Assembly (NCBI GenBank): GCA_946965045.2
Contig: OX337235.1
Span: 3,109,928-3,173,927, forward strand
DNA length: 64,000 nucleotides
Reading direction: 5' to 3'
From: Epithemia pelagica
Lineage: Eukaryota > Bacillariophyta > Bacillariophyceae > Surirellales > Surirellaceae
Shown in pieces: positions 49,217-58,590 of this stretch (the first letter of the stretch is position 1; each line of letters starts with the position of its first letter). A model generated the notes under the pieces. It was given only the letters and a program-made list of their open reading frames with translations, had not been told where the DNA came from and searched no databases. The position numbers were made by a program, and so were the translations under genes.

Positions 49217-49651
49217 TCAGTTGTCGAGGGGGTCTTCAACGTGCCTCCAGCGGGCTTTGTGGGGTTTCTTGGTTTGCTGCTTTCGAATGGCTTCAGTCAG
49301 CATGTCTTCGAACCTTTTTGCCATTGGCTTGGCATCGTGGATGTTGCATTTGTCCAGCTCAATGCACAGAACATGCATCTGGCTGGCAATGTCCGGATGC
49401 TGGTCCAAAACTGCCGTCTCATAGGTGAAATCGTCGTCTTCTTTCCACTCGCTGATGCTGTCCTTGTTGACCTGGGTGCAAATCAGCATAGCCTCTGGCT
49501 GACTGACCAACACCCACACCTTGACTTCAGTTTTCTTCCCTTCAACGTCGTACCATCCATGCCCACCCTTGTACGTTCCTTTCAGGAACCGAATACGCTC
49601 TCCTTTTCGGTCCTCCCATGCCTGGGTCAGTGCAAAAGGCTTCGGTGCCAT
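49217..49651 (-). CDS. Transposon-borne small protein of unknown function
   Basis: 144 residues from ATG 49649-49651. It has a small beta-rich front (GERIRFLKGTYKGGHGWYDVEGKKTEVKVWVLV), which recalls a KOW/SH3-like barrel, and a helical back half (QMHVLCIELDKCNIHDAKPMAKRFEDMLTEAIRKQQ) ending in a basic patch. It is divergent from the transposase, sharing the interval between them. I do not recognise a named family. Position inside a TIR-bounded element says it is element cargo or an accessory transposition protein. The frame is intact. Confidence 0.55.
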   Translation of the reverse strand: MAPKPFALTQAWEDRKGERIRFLKGTYKGGHGWYDVEGKKTEVKVWVLVSQPEAMLICTQVNKDSISEWKEDDDFTYETAVLDQHPDIASQMHVLCIELDKCNIHDAKPMAKRFEDMLTEAIRKQQTKKPHKARWRHVEDPLDN

Positions 49652-49812
49652 CGTTCGTTTGGTTGCTGGTTGTTGTTGCTGGCTTGTTGTTGTTGCTAGC
49701 TGGTTGCTGCTGGCGGTCTGGCTGCTGCTGCTGTTGTTGTATTGGATGTCGTTCTCGCGTCAATTTGTTTGGTTGCTGCGTACTCCCACACATTGACATC
49801 CTGCTCAATAAT

Positions 49813-50879
49813 ATGAGAACACGAGAATTTTTTGGCGAGAGTAGGATTTCTGTGGGGGAGTGCGCCATCGGAAAACCCTCACAAAACACAGAAGAGAAAG
49901 CATTCTCGTTATCAAGCAAAGCAGATTGCAACCAGTCAGGTACGATGATCATCTTAACACCTAATGAGATTGCCCGTGAAGGCCTAGAGCTCTGTAGTGT
50001 TGTGCATGGCATCGTGTGTAGCTTAGCACAGCTCTATAAGGATTTTCGATCTCTCTATGGGTCTGACCCACTCACCGTGGCTAACATATGGTATGATATG
50101 AATACCACTGCTATTCCTGAAGCTTCTCTTTCTGAGAAAGAGAAGCTTCATGGACTAAAGATGTTTATGCTTGCGATGTACTTTTTGTGGAACTATCCAC
50201 GGAACACAACAACCCTGGCATGTACATTCAAGGTGAATGAGAAGTATGCCTCGGGGAGAGCACTATGGAAGTGGATCGCTCGGATCCAGGCTCTAAAAGG
50301 TACAAAAATTGTTTGCGAGAAGAACCGTGCTCTCGATCGTGACGACAGGCCGCTCCCGAAATTTGCGATATCTGTCGACGGGGTTGATTGTAAAATCAAT
50401 GAGCCAAAGCATCCGACAAAGTCTGTCGATCGCAAGTACTACTCACACAAGTTCAACCACGGAGCGTTGAAGTATGAGCTTGCGATCGGCATCTTCAAGC
50501 CCAAACTGGTGTGGATAAACGGCCCGTTTCAAGCGTCGAAACACGACATTACTGTGTTTCGAGACCACGGACTCTTGGAGAAAATGAAAACCGACCATCC
50601 GGGAAGATTTGTGGTGGCTGATCGAGGATACCAGACGAGTCGTCCGGACGAGATTGGAATTATGAGCACCCCAAATGACATGGACCCCAAGTTGCTGAAG
50701 AACTTCAAGACTCTCGTGTTCGCCAGAGGCATGAGAGCTTCAACGGACGAATCAAGTTCTTCAAATGCCTCAGTGAGACGTTCCGCCATACCCAGGAGAA
50801 ACACAAAATCGCTTTCGAAGCGGTTTGCGTCATTGTCCAGTATCAGATGGACAATGGAGCACCAATCTTTGACGCTTAG
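49813..50879 (+). pseudogene. PIF/Harbinger DDE transposase with one frameshift
   Basis: The likely start is ATG 49813; the frame is open further upstream through low-complexity Cys/Leu codons. The N-terminal part has FRSLYGSDPLTVANIWYD, the usual head of these proteins. Catalytic motifs: SVDGVDCKINEPKHP (first Asp), KYELAIGIFKPKLVWINGPF, VVADRGYQTSR (second Asp). Near 50715-50725 the frame must change: the expected C-terminus RHESFNGRIKFF (catalytic Glu) and FRHTQEKHKIAFEAVCVIVQYQ is found in the next frame, stopping at TAG 50877-50879. All three catalytic residues are therefore present in the DNA but not in one frame. One lost base or an assembly error would explain it. Confidence 0.8.
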
Positions 50880-51064
50880 ATGTATTGGAAGTTTGACCAC
50901 TGCATAATAATTGATAATTGATATTAGTACTAATTCACCATTATTGCCTACCACGCTATAGGTCTGTTGCTTTGTGCTGTTGTCTTTTCAAAGTGGCTGA
51001 GACCTCACTACAATTGGCTCTCGATCTCATACTAGTCTCAGCTCACACATGCAGTCTCATGAAT

Positions 51065-52666
51065 CTAGTTGTGAACCGTGGAGTCATCCCCTCCACTAGT
51101 AGGGGCAATGGGAGTAGGGGCAGCGGGAGTGTGAGCACGACGACAAGAAGCCAGACGGTTTGCAATATCCGCGTCACGCCGAGAAGTGCTGGATTTGAGG
51201 CCAACGCGACGGCCCCCAGATTCGGCAATTGTCCAATAGGCATACCAGGTCAGTGAATCGTACGTCTCCCCTTGGAGGTGAAACGTGTGAGGGATGGCGG
51301 TGACTTCGGTAGGGACATAAGTCTCGTCGTTCGCAAGCGTGAAGTTGTCTAAATAAATCTCCTCGCTGAACTTCAGGAGGTAGTTCATCAACTCGCGACT
51401 TTTTCCTGCGGCCTTGATGTCACTTCTCAGACCATTGATGGCATCCAGTGTGACCGTCTGCGCACTGGCTTCCATGTCAATCACATAATCTTTAGCATTG
51501 TTGCGGGCATGATGGTCCTGGGATGGTCCGGTAAGTAAGATGCATCTGTTCCACAAGGACTGGTCCACGTATTTGTGAGGGATCGACGCTGACCACAGAT
51601 GTCGATCCTCACCCGCGATCAGCTTGCGTATGTGAATGGCATTGCGTATGTGGTTGTTGTAGCGCAATCCGAGGAGTCGAAAAATCTCAAACTCACGATT
51701 TCTCTCCAATTTTGATAGGTCAACATCGATCTCGATCCAGTTCGACGTATCGACGGGGGATTCGTTGGAGCTGCTGTCGTCCATTGTGGTGGGTGAAAAG
51801 AGAGGGGGCCTGTTGGAGTGCTGTCGTCCTGGAGTTTGTTGGTTTCGCGGAGGAGTTTGTTGGTTTCGCGGAGGAGTCCGTTGGTTTCGTCGGGGAGGAG
51901 TGCGTTGGTATCCTTGTTGCCGACAATTTGGGGAGGCTTTTGTGGCGGGTGTTGGCTGAAACGACGGTGGTGCAAACGAAAATCCACCAAACTGATCCGA
52001 CAATTCACAAGCTTCGTCGTTGGAAGCGGAAACTTTGTGAGGCGGCCTGTGGATTCGGACAGACCCGTCTTCGGTGCTTTCGCTGGAGGCAGAGGATGAT
52101 GATTCAACAATCTTCGTCGCCTCGGGGATGGATGGGTCAACGTCTCCCTCGCACTGCTTAAACGCGTCAGTCTCTGCCCTGGTTGTCTCACTGACTTCGG
52201 AGACTTGGAGGCTCTGCAAGTGGACGAGGTAGTTCTTGATGAGCAGAAGTTTGTACCAACTAAACTTCTTTGCAAGCTGCTCTCGTCGCTTCTCGCCTTT
52301 GGTTCCGTAAAAGAAGGGGTTTTTCTCTGCAATCTCCAAGAAGCTGACCGACTGCCGTGGAAGCTTCGACCTTTCGATGTCACCAACAATCTGCTTCAAC
52401 TCGTATTGAGCAAAGAGTGTTTGCCTTTTCTCTTTGGCTTTTTTCTCGTTCTCTTGCTGTTCCTCTTTGGTCTGCATTATGCTCTCGTCTTTCGTCTTGT
52501 GACAACAGAAACAATCAACCAGCATGACCGAGCCTTGCTTGCAAGTCAGAGGCGCCAAACAACAAAGACAAGGATGCCTATCTAGTTGATAAGAATCATA
52601 GAGCAATGATTGCCTAAGTCTTCTTCTATTTAAACTCTTTCTTAGGAACAAGCCCTTGACGTGCAT
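51065..52666 (-). CDS. Transposon-borne protein with cysteine cluster and Thr-Pro repeats, unknown
   Basis: About 533 residues from the first ATG in frame at 52664-52666; the frame opens a little earlier without ATG. Near the start CLCCLAPLTCKQGS and LVDCFCCHKTK form two CxxC-type pairs, a probable zinc-binding site. A Lys/Glu-rich coiled-coil-like stretch (KEEQQENEKKAKEKRQ) follows. The middle has Ser/Glu-rich sequence, then a repeat of RNQRTPP/RNQQTPP units (four to five copies near 285-310). The C-terminal 200 residues look globular (WIEIDVDLSKLERNREFEIF, LWSASIPHKYVDQSLWNRC). No known family recognised. It lies inside the Harbinger-like element, so it may be its DNA-binding partner, which is inference. 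Confidence 0.55.
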   Translation of the reverse strand: MHVKGLFLRKSLNRRRLRQSLLYDSYQLDRHPCLCCLAPLTCKQGSVMLVDCFCCHKTKDESIMQTKEEQQENEKKAKEKRQTLFAQYELKQIVGDIERSKLPRQSVSFLEIAEKNPFFYGTKGEKRREQLAKKFSWYKLLLIKNYLVHLQSLQVSEVSETTRAETDAFKQCEGDVDPSIPEATKIVESSSSASSESTEDGSVRIHRPPHKVSASNDEACELSDQFGGFSFAPPSFQPTPATKASPNCRQQGYQRTPPRRNQRTPPRNQQTPPRNQQTPGRQHSNRPPLFSPTTMDDSSSNESPVDTSNWIEIDVDLSKLERNREFEIFRLLGLRYNNHIRNAIHIRKLIAGEDRHLWSASIPHKYVDQSLWNRCILLTGPSQDHHARNNAKDYVIDMEASAQTVTLDAINGLRSDIKAAGKSRELMNYLLKFSEEIYLDNFTLANDETYVPTEVTAIPHTFHLQGETYDSLTWYAYWTIAESGGRRVGLKSSTSRRDADIANRLASCRRAHTPAAPTPIAPTSGGDDSTVHN

Positions 52667-53017
52667 GCTACATTCGTTTCCGTGTAGGAGACCAAATGAC
52701 AGGCGTGACCCCACAACAAGTCAAAAGAGTCTCGACATGCGTCAAATGATGGATGCTTGTATATAGGGAATGCCGATTTGTGCCATGCATGCGAGGCAGG
52801 CTTCTGTCCATCCGCTTCCGCATGGTAGAACGAAAACACAACGACGAGTAACAAGCATCTCGGCATGCTTCGAATAATTATTGCGTGTATCTACCTAGCT
52901 AGAATGCCGATTTGTGCCATGCACGTGATCCCCGTCCGTTTCCGCATGGTTGAACGGACAAAACACAAGACTCATACATGTGACGGCCCCGGACGTCTCA
53001 CAAAACAATCAAACACC

Positions 53018-53570
53018 ATGGCTCCAAGCAAGAACGACGGATGGATCAATTGGAGGTTCTGCAAGTCCAGGGAGCTGGTGATCTCGGACCTGGTGGACGG
53101 GACGATGCCCATCGATGCGACAGCTTCTGCCGCATGGGACCATTACAAGAAGACAGCTGTTTTTATCAAGGAGAAAGTTGTTTGGAGCCAGTTCGAGCAA
53201 CGCTACAAGGATCACGTCAAGCAGACTCGTAAGAGCAAGTCTCTCAGTGATCAACAGATGGAGGCTCTACTGTTCGACAGGACCTGGAGAGTTGACTTTT
53301 GATCTCTCGGAAGCCAAGATGGAGTTGCGTGCTGATGTTGCGGACGGAAAGCATCTCAAGACTACACCGCTTGAGCTACAACGCACGCGACAATCCTACA
53401 AACAGTTTTCGTCCAAAAAGTTCAAGGAGCATATCTACCAGGAGCAGCGCCGCAAAAAGTTTGTTGCTGAGTTGGAACTCAAACGAGTCAACGAAAAGAA
53501 GAAGAAAGAGCAGCTACGAGGAATCAATGAGGTCCCAGTGACGGAGGATCAGGAAAACCAGCAGAGCTAG
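53018..53570 (+). pseudogene. Transposon-associated helical protein, one frameshift
   Basis: ATG 53018 (context CACCATGG). The front reads DGWINWRFCKSRELVISDLVDG and AASAAWDHYKKTAVF-like, VVWSQFEQRYKDHVKQTRK. This pattern, Trp-Ser/Lys-x-x-Arg-x-L followed by a QF..R..DHRK-type helix, recurs beside DDE transposons in protists, to my recollection, and may be a small DNA-binding domain. At 53301-53306 a run of four T shifts the frame; removing one T joins VDF to DLSEAKMELRADV, and the protein then continues, Lys/Glu-rich, to 53570. Either a lesion or a homopolymer error. Confidence 0.55.
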
Positions 53571-53625
53571 TAACTACTTTCTATAGTCCTTCATTCACCC
53601 TTTAAGACTCTCATTTTTTGTCGTT

Positions 53626-53815
53626 TTCACATCGTCTTCACATTTCACATCGTCTTCACATCTTCTTCACATCTTCTTCACATCGTTGATGTGAATTTTC
53701 ACATATTCATGTGAATTTTCACATGAAGTGTGAATATTCCTATCGCCACTGTTTTCTTCACATCACAGATGCGAAATTTCACATCGTCGATGTGAAATTT
53801 CACATGAAGTTTCCC
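53626..53815 (+). repeat. TTCACATC array and hairpins, right end of the Harbinger-like element
   Basis: Units of TTCACATCTTC/TTCACATCGTC run to about 53685. They are followed by imperfect palindromes of ATGTGAATTTTCACAT type, and by a perfect 13-bp-arm hairpin (53774-53786 and 53788-53800) around one base. These mirror the left subterminal region in composition. Confidence 0.85.
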
Positions 53816-53969
53816 TTAAGTAAAATCACACGCCGTCCGGTTAGGTTACTTAGATACGAGAGAAGGCATGCGTGATAACACATAGAATACTTAGATGAGA
53901 AGTACAGTACTACCAATTTTCTAAAATGTCAACCTACAGTCCTCTGTGAAGATTTTCCGGGTGTCCCTG

Positions 53970-54504
53970 ATGCTATGATAAGGTCACCTTCGTCCTTGCC
54001 GCAGCCCTAGTTTAACAAATTGTTCTAAATAGTTGCTTACTTGCGGAACTATGGGCCCCTTTCGAATCACCACGACTGGTATTGCATAGTAGACTAGAGA
54101 GAGTAGCCAATACATAGATGAGATTGCAATCACATCAAGTCTCCTCTTGGTTTTTTAGAAATACAGTCTGTGGTGCGAATGAAGTAGTAAGCAGTTACCT
54201 TTAGCTCCGATCTTTTATTTCAGTTCGTCTGAAATCCGACTGACATCATGTCAGTGAATATATCACTGACGTCTGACAGAAGGAGTAAGTAACAAGGCAT
54301 TACGGGTAGCTACCCACTACTTGACTTGCCCTTGTACTCCTAGAGTAGGAGTAGTACTAGAGGAGTAGTAGCTACGTAGAAAATGCATTAGGACACATAG
54401 CATGTATGATGTCTACTAGCAGAATGATTATGGCCACTCTAGACTCTAAAGGTCGAATGGCAATCTAGCTAGATGCAATCTCAAGTGATCTAGAGACCAT
54501 GCAT
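53970..54504. other. Intergenic between two Harbinger-like sequences
   Basis: No gene seen. It contains a short hairpin (GTCAGTGA / TCACTGAC near 54250-54271) and a run of TAGTAGGAGTAGTACTAG-like repeats near 54335-54375. Confidence 0.45.
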
Positions 54505-55417
54505 TTAGGCGAGAGCATGGTTGTGCTGAGCGGTGATGTCGAAAGGTGCACCCCCAGTCATGATTTCTAGCTGTGTGATGACAGCAATAGGAGTAAATAC
54601 AAAGCGGTGCTTGTTTCGGTCATGACGAAAAACTTGAGAGAGCGCACCGAAGTCCTTGAATCGTCCGTTGACGATCTCATGGCGAGAGCGAGCAAGGGCC
54701 ATCTCACGTGCGTGTTCGGGATTCCGAGCTTGTTGTTTGAGAATGACGGTAGGGTCTTTGTACGTTCCATCCGCTACCACACGCTCGCCAGGAAGCAAGT
54801 GGGTCTTCAAGGCCATGCGATAAATATGAAGATCCGAGTAGGTCCCGCAAGGGAAAGGGCCGTGGATCCAAACTATCCAACCCGTGTTAATACACGTGGC
54901 TACCTCCCAACGGACACCCGGACCACGAAATTTGTGCATAAACCAACCAGGGTTAAAGCCTAGTGCCCTAGGCTCGAAGATTCTATAGTCGGTTCCATCT
55001 ACGACCAGCGCTGAACGCAGGTGGGTGTCTCGCATGAAGCGGTTACCCAATCTTATCTGTGTACAGAAACAGGTAGAGAAAAAATTGGTGAGTGGGGGAT
55101 TTCGTGGGGGAGTTCAAATTTCAGTGACCACAGAACTTACAAATTGCACGCGGAGTGTGGTCATTCCTTTGAGAATGAACCACACCCATTTTCGAAGTGT
55201 TTTCTCATCGACATGGAACACAGCGGCATGTTGGGCCTCTGTCCCATAGTTCTTTAGAAAAAAAAGAGACCAAAATAGATGATTAAGGACACAGCCATTC
55301 AGCTGTGTGATCCAATTCTGTAAGTGGATCCGTACCGTAGAACGATTTGAAACGACGGTACGCGTTGTCCGGAGCTCCAGCAACCCGGCCCAGCATCTCC
55401 AAGCCATGAAAGAGCAT
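54505..55417 (-). CDS. Second PIF/Harbinger-like DDE transposase, intron-containing, 5' end lost or diverged
   Basis: Two exons join cleanly: 55251-55141 (NYGTEAQHAAVFHVDEKTLRKWVWF...) and 55056-54505, with an 84-bp phase-0 intron (donor TTT/GTAAGT, acceptor TACACAG/ATA). The second exon has all three catalytic residues in one frame: SALVVDGTDYRIFEP, ERVVADGTYKDP and ARSRHEIVNGRFKDF. Upstream, an in-frame ATG at 55415-55417 begins FHGLEMLGRVAGAPDNAY and FKSFYGTDPLTEL, matching the head of the other transposase. The frame of that piece is different and I could not find a donor that joins it cleanly, so this part may be broken. Just beyond lies a G25 tract. It is only distantly related to the transposase at 49813. 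Confidence 0.7.
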
Positions 55418-55421
55418 GTGA

Positions 55422-55446
55422 GGGGGGGGGGGGGGGGGGGGGGGGG
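55422..55446. repeat. G25 homopolymer tract
   Basis: Twenty-five G in a row, immediately upstream of the second transposase head. It may be a real G-quadruplex-prone tract or an assembly artefact. Confidence 0.85.
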
Positions 55447-55529
55447 AGGACTACACTTAGCTAAGGCAGAGATATGATTGGTCGAAAACCTCCAAAACCT
55501 ATGTCGTTCCTACTATATTACTTAGACAA

Positions 55530-58263
55530 TAATAATAATAACTCATAGATTAGTTTAACGAGAAACTGCCGAAGGCTTTTACGTCGCTTGTGTACCTAGG
55601 GGAGACGAATCCCGCCCGGGCAAGTCGACCAGAATTGGAAAGGATATAGAAAGACATGCAAGAGATGGAGGGAAATATCGATATGCACACAGTCAAAACC
55701 ACAATAAACAAAGAAGGGACGCTCCACTCAGGTATCCCGTGAGCGGAGGAAAAAGGAGCGAAAACATCGCTGTTGCCGTCGGAGCGCCCGAGCCGTTGCA
55801 GTGACGACCGGAGTCGAAAGGCGACGCAAGAACGCCTGTTGGATATGGGGCGGATCCTGTAGCCGGCGCTCCAATGGACGGCGAAAGAGAAGACGGAGAA
55901 GAGGGGAGGTACGGAGAGGCCCGGAATACGCCAGTTGGATGGCCTGTTGCCGTTCAGCCTGAAGACGAAGGGCCTCATTGGCATGAAAGATCGCGTTGCG
56001 ATGCTCCCACTGATCCCAAGCAGTATTCCATAACTGCTGAATCAGGGATGCTAACCAACGACGGCCTGAGTATCGTTTGCCCAAAAATTGGTAGTGCTGC
56101 TGTTGGACGGCGGCCCAATGCAAGGACCAGAATCCCATTACGGCAGACGTCCAGCCAAGTTGTGATTGTTCCTCTAAAGCGTCGCGTAAACCCGGAACGG
56201 AAGTAAAGGGTGGGGTATAGTTGGAGTCATCCACCCAAGCGCGAAGATGGTCGAGGATCATTCTTGCCACCGAGGGTTGGGTGTGACGGAGGGCCATCCA
56301 GCGGTCGAGACGCGTCAACGACTCGTGCCAGCGATGCTTTGCCTCGGAGTGGGGACACCGTAGGACGTGATCCGCCGTTTCCACTGCCGCTCCACAGCGC
56401 GGACACCGTGGTTCGCGCCACTGCCGCCGCCGGACCATCTCGACGCCAACCGCGGACCGGTTGGCCGTATGCTTGATGACCCAGTGTCGGCGACTCTGCG
56501 GCAGTTGGAGAAGAGCATGCGCACGAGCACCCCAATCCACAATCTGCGCCGAGGCCGTACCATAGCGTTGCAGTCGCTGCCAGTGGGCCTCCAAGGGAGG
56601 GCGGAGAACATGAGAGCGGACCTGAGACGCCAACGAGGATACGATTTCAGAGTCACCAAGTCGAATGGAAGGGAGAGGAGTCGAAACAAAGCAAGGGACA
56701 CAGTCAGGGGGAACACGCGAGTACACCTCAGAGGCACACCAATCCATATAAATGTTCCGACGGGCCCAGATATCCAATTGAGAGGTAGTCTGGTCTTGAT
56801 GTCCTTTTACGTGGAAAGCCTGCCACCGAACCTTAGGTAAACCATCCAACAACCACCGACAGTGGGAGAGGAGATCCCAACTATGGTCCGCCACCGTGGC
56901 CGGAGTTGGCCGACGGAAAACGCGGCCAAGAACCGAATCGCTATCAGTAGCAAAGTGGACCGTACCCGCTAAATCTGGAAACCACAAAGCAATGGCCCGA
57001 AGGAGAGTCGCAATCCCAATGACGCCGGCTAGTTCACTTCTGAAAGAACAATGGGCCGTGGGCGGGCCTGGAATACGGAAACCCGCCGCCAAACTCGCCA
57101 GTTCATCAGGGGCGGTAGCGAGGCCCCAGGCACAAGTGCCAGCCTGAGATTCGAGAGCCGACCCATCAGAGAACGCGGCCAGGGCGCCTTGTTGAAGTGC
57201 CTTGATTAACAAAGGGAGCAGATGCTCAGCTGGGTCACGAAACCACACCGGGGCCACTTGAGTCATAGCATCACTGGCCCAATCAAAAGTACGAGGTCGA
57301 ACAGGGAGAGGAGGAAAGCACATGGCCAGATCAACAGGGATCGCATCCGAATATAACAGAATAGGGGACGTTGGGGGGCCGTAGACATCGGCCGCGAAAA
57401 GCGGAGGCGAGAAGACCAAGGAGGCAACAGAGACGCGTTCCGTTGTAAGGGAGAAGACTGGCCGCCCACGACGGGTGGGGCGGGCAGCCGCCACTGTCCA
57501 GACACCATCACCAGAAGGGACAAATAACCGATTCCAATGTGGGCAGAACAGCACCAACGAGGACAACACAAACGGGACGTTCCAGGAGCCGAGAGTCGAC
57601 GACAACCGACGAAAACGCGAGTCAACACCAAAAGTACGAACCAGGGCTGCTTGCCATTCCTGCCAAGCCAGGGCAGATGGGGGAGGGGACCTTGGCCACC
57701 ACTCAGTATGGGGCCTACGACTACACGGGCCAGAGCCCGTCCAAGCAGCGAGAAGGATAGAAGTGCCGTCAACGGACGTAATGTCCGCAAGAGTAAAAGC
57801 CCGGAGGTACATCCAACAAGCATTCAAACGTGCCAACGCCGTAGGATTCCGAATACCGTGAGTCCAAAAAGATTCCATAAGAAACACGTCCCCAGTTCGG
57901 AGAGCCGGAACCGAGGGAATGGGGGAAGGCAGGGACACAGCGTATTGGGAGCAAAAGGCCCACAGACTCGTGCACCACGTCGGGACCGCGCAAGGAGACC
58001 ACACCGAGAACTCCAGGTCAAAGGGATTACCGGGTGTGCCTAACTCCAATTGCAGAAATTCCACTGAGTTACGAAGCAGGAATCCCGTTATCGAGGTCAC
58101 CGAGCGGCCAAAGCCAATGAATGCCGTCAAATGAGCTACCGCCTGTTCGACATAAAGGTCCGGAACAGCAAATCCACCTGTTGCGGTAGGGCCGTGGACC
58201 ACAGCCCGCGGCATTGAGCGCACAATATGAGAACGACTTAAGCCAATCTGGAGAAGGGGCGAG
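55530..58263 (-). mobile_element. 5'-truncated LINE (non-LTR retrotransposon) with 19-bp target duplication
   Basis: Both sides carry tactatattacttagacaa (55511-55529 and 58264-58282). In minus orientation the element begins directly after the duplication and ends in a TTA-repeat tail (plus-strand TAATAATAATAA, 55530-55541). Only the end of the second ORF is present, so the copy was truncated during integration. The coding part is uninterrupted, which with the perfect duplication suggests a recent insertion. Confidence 0.85.
55728..58262 (-). CDS. LINE ORF2 C-terminal part: RNase H and zinc-finger end
   Basis: Open from the truncation point to the stop at 55728, about 840 codons; the reverse transcriptase core is missing. 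The frame opens LSRSHIVRSMPRAVVHGPTA, the region just after reverse transcriptase. RNase H motifs are ALAAFSDGSALESQAG (Asp), CSFRSELAGVIGIA (Glu), VHFATDSDSVLG (Asp) and RRNIYMDWCASEV (Asp). After it comes PRCPRCGAAVETADHVLRCPHSEAKH, a CCHC-type finger typical of this position. The end is Arg/Gln-rich. G+C is clearly higher than in the neighbouring DNA. Not expected to be autonomous. Confidence 0.85.
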   Translation of the reverse strand, partial: SPLLQIGLSRSHIVRSMPRAVVHGPTATGGFAVPDLYVEQAVAHLTAFIGFGRSVTSITGFLLRNSVEFLQLELGTPGNPFDLEFSVWSPCAVPTWCTSLWAFCSQYAVSLPSPIPSVPALRTGDVFLMESFWTHGIRNPTALARLNACWMYLRAFTLADITSVDGTSILLAAWTGSGPCSRRPHTEWWPRSPPPSALAWQEWQAALVRTFGVDSRFRRLSSTLGSWNVPFVLSSLVLFCPHWNRLFVPSGDGVWTVAAARPTRRGRPVFSLTTERVSVASLVFSPPLFAADVYGPPTSPILLYSDAIPVDLAMCFPPLPVRPRTFDWASDAMTQVAPVWFRDPAEHLLPLLIKALQQGALAAFSDGSALESQAGTCAWGLATAPDELASLAAGFRIPGPPTAHCSFRSELAGVIGIATLLRAIALWFPDLAGTVHFATDSDSVLGRVFRRPTPATVADHSWDLLSHCRWLLDGLPKVRWQAFHVKGHQDQTTSQLDIWARRNIYMDWCASEVYSRVPPDCVPCFVSTPLPSIRLGDSEIVSSLASQVRSHVLRPPLEAHWQRLQRYGTASAQIVDWGARAHALLQLPQSRRHWVIKHTANRSAVGVEMVRRRQWREPRCPRCGAAVETADHVLRCPHSEAKHRWHESLTRLDRWMALRHTQPSVARMILDHLRAWVDDSNYTPPFTSVPGLRDALEEQSQLGWTSAVMGFWSLHWAAVQQQHYQFLGKRYSGRRWLASLIQQLWNTAWDQWEHRNAIFHANEALRLQAERQQAIQLAYSGPLRTSPLLRLLFRRPLERRLQDPPHIQQAFLRRLSTPVVTATARALRRQQRCFRSFFLRSRDT

Positions 58264-58282
58264 TACTATATTACTTAGACAA

Positions 58283-58590
58283 ACCTTTGAAAACCTCCAA
58301 GGTTTTGAAATATTTGACTATACATTAGACTAGAGTGACGAAGTAAGACAAGGTTTCCTACCATACAAATTAACGGAGTATCGGACTTAGGAATGGAGGG
58401 AATATGGAGGCAATTCATCATGCCGATCCATCGGCACCCAAAATGGATCGACAATGAGGGTGCCGATAGAGCGCCAAAAAACTTCCTATCACTACGGCAA
58501 ACGAAAAACAACAATCAAACAAATTTGGCAATGGTCATAAACAGGGGATTATTACATGCATGGAAAAAAGCTAGCGCTTAAAAAAAAACC
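58283..58590. promoter_or_regulatory. Upstream region of the 1177-residue DDE-type gene
   Basis: No gene seen. A perfect 10-bp-arm hairpin (ATCGGCACCC at 58430-58439, GGGTGCCGAT at 58458-58467) lies about 125 bases before the ATG. An A-rich stretch (GCTTAAAAAAAAACCATGG) directly precedes the start codon. Confidence 0.4.

Larger units (their letters stand above)
48358..53966. mobile_element. PIF/Harbinger-like transposon, 5.6 kb, complete ends, four ORFs
   Basis: The ends are perfect 22-bp inverted repeats (48358-48379 beginning GGACACCCGGAAAATC; complement at 53945-53966), flanked by CTG on both sides (48355-48357 and 53967-53969). A 3-bp duplication fits the PIF/Harbinger superfamily. Inside, in order: subterminal hairpins and a TTCACATC array; a minus-strand 144-residue ORF; a plus-strand DDE transposase with one frameshift; a minus-strand ORF of about 530 residues; a plus-strand ORF with one frameshift; a second TTCACATC array and hairpins. 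Typical Harbinger elements carry only a transposase and a Myb-like partner, so two extra ORFs are unusual. The intact ends suggest a fairly recent insertion despite the frameshifts. Confidence 0.85.

Noticed and set aside
48544-53815. CRISPR-like array from the regularly spaced TTCACATC units
   Set aside because: Units are 11-12 bases with no unique spacers, the genome is eukaryotic, and no cas genes occur. They are short satellites at transposon ends.
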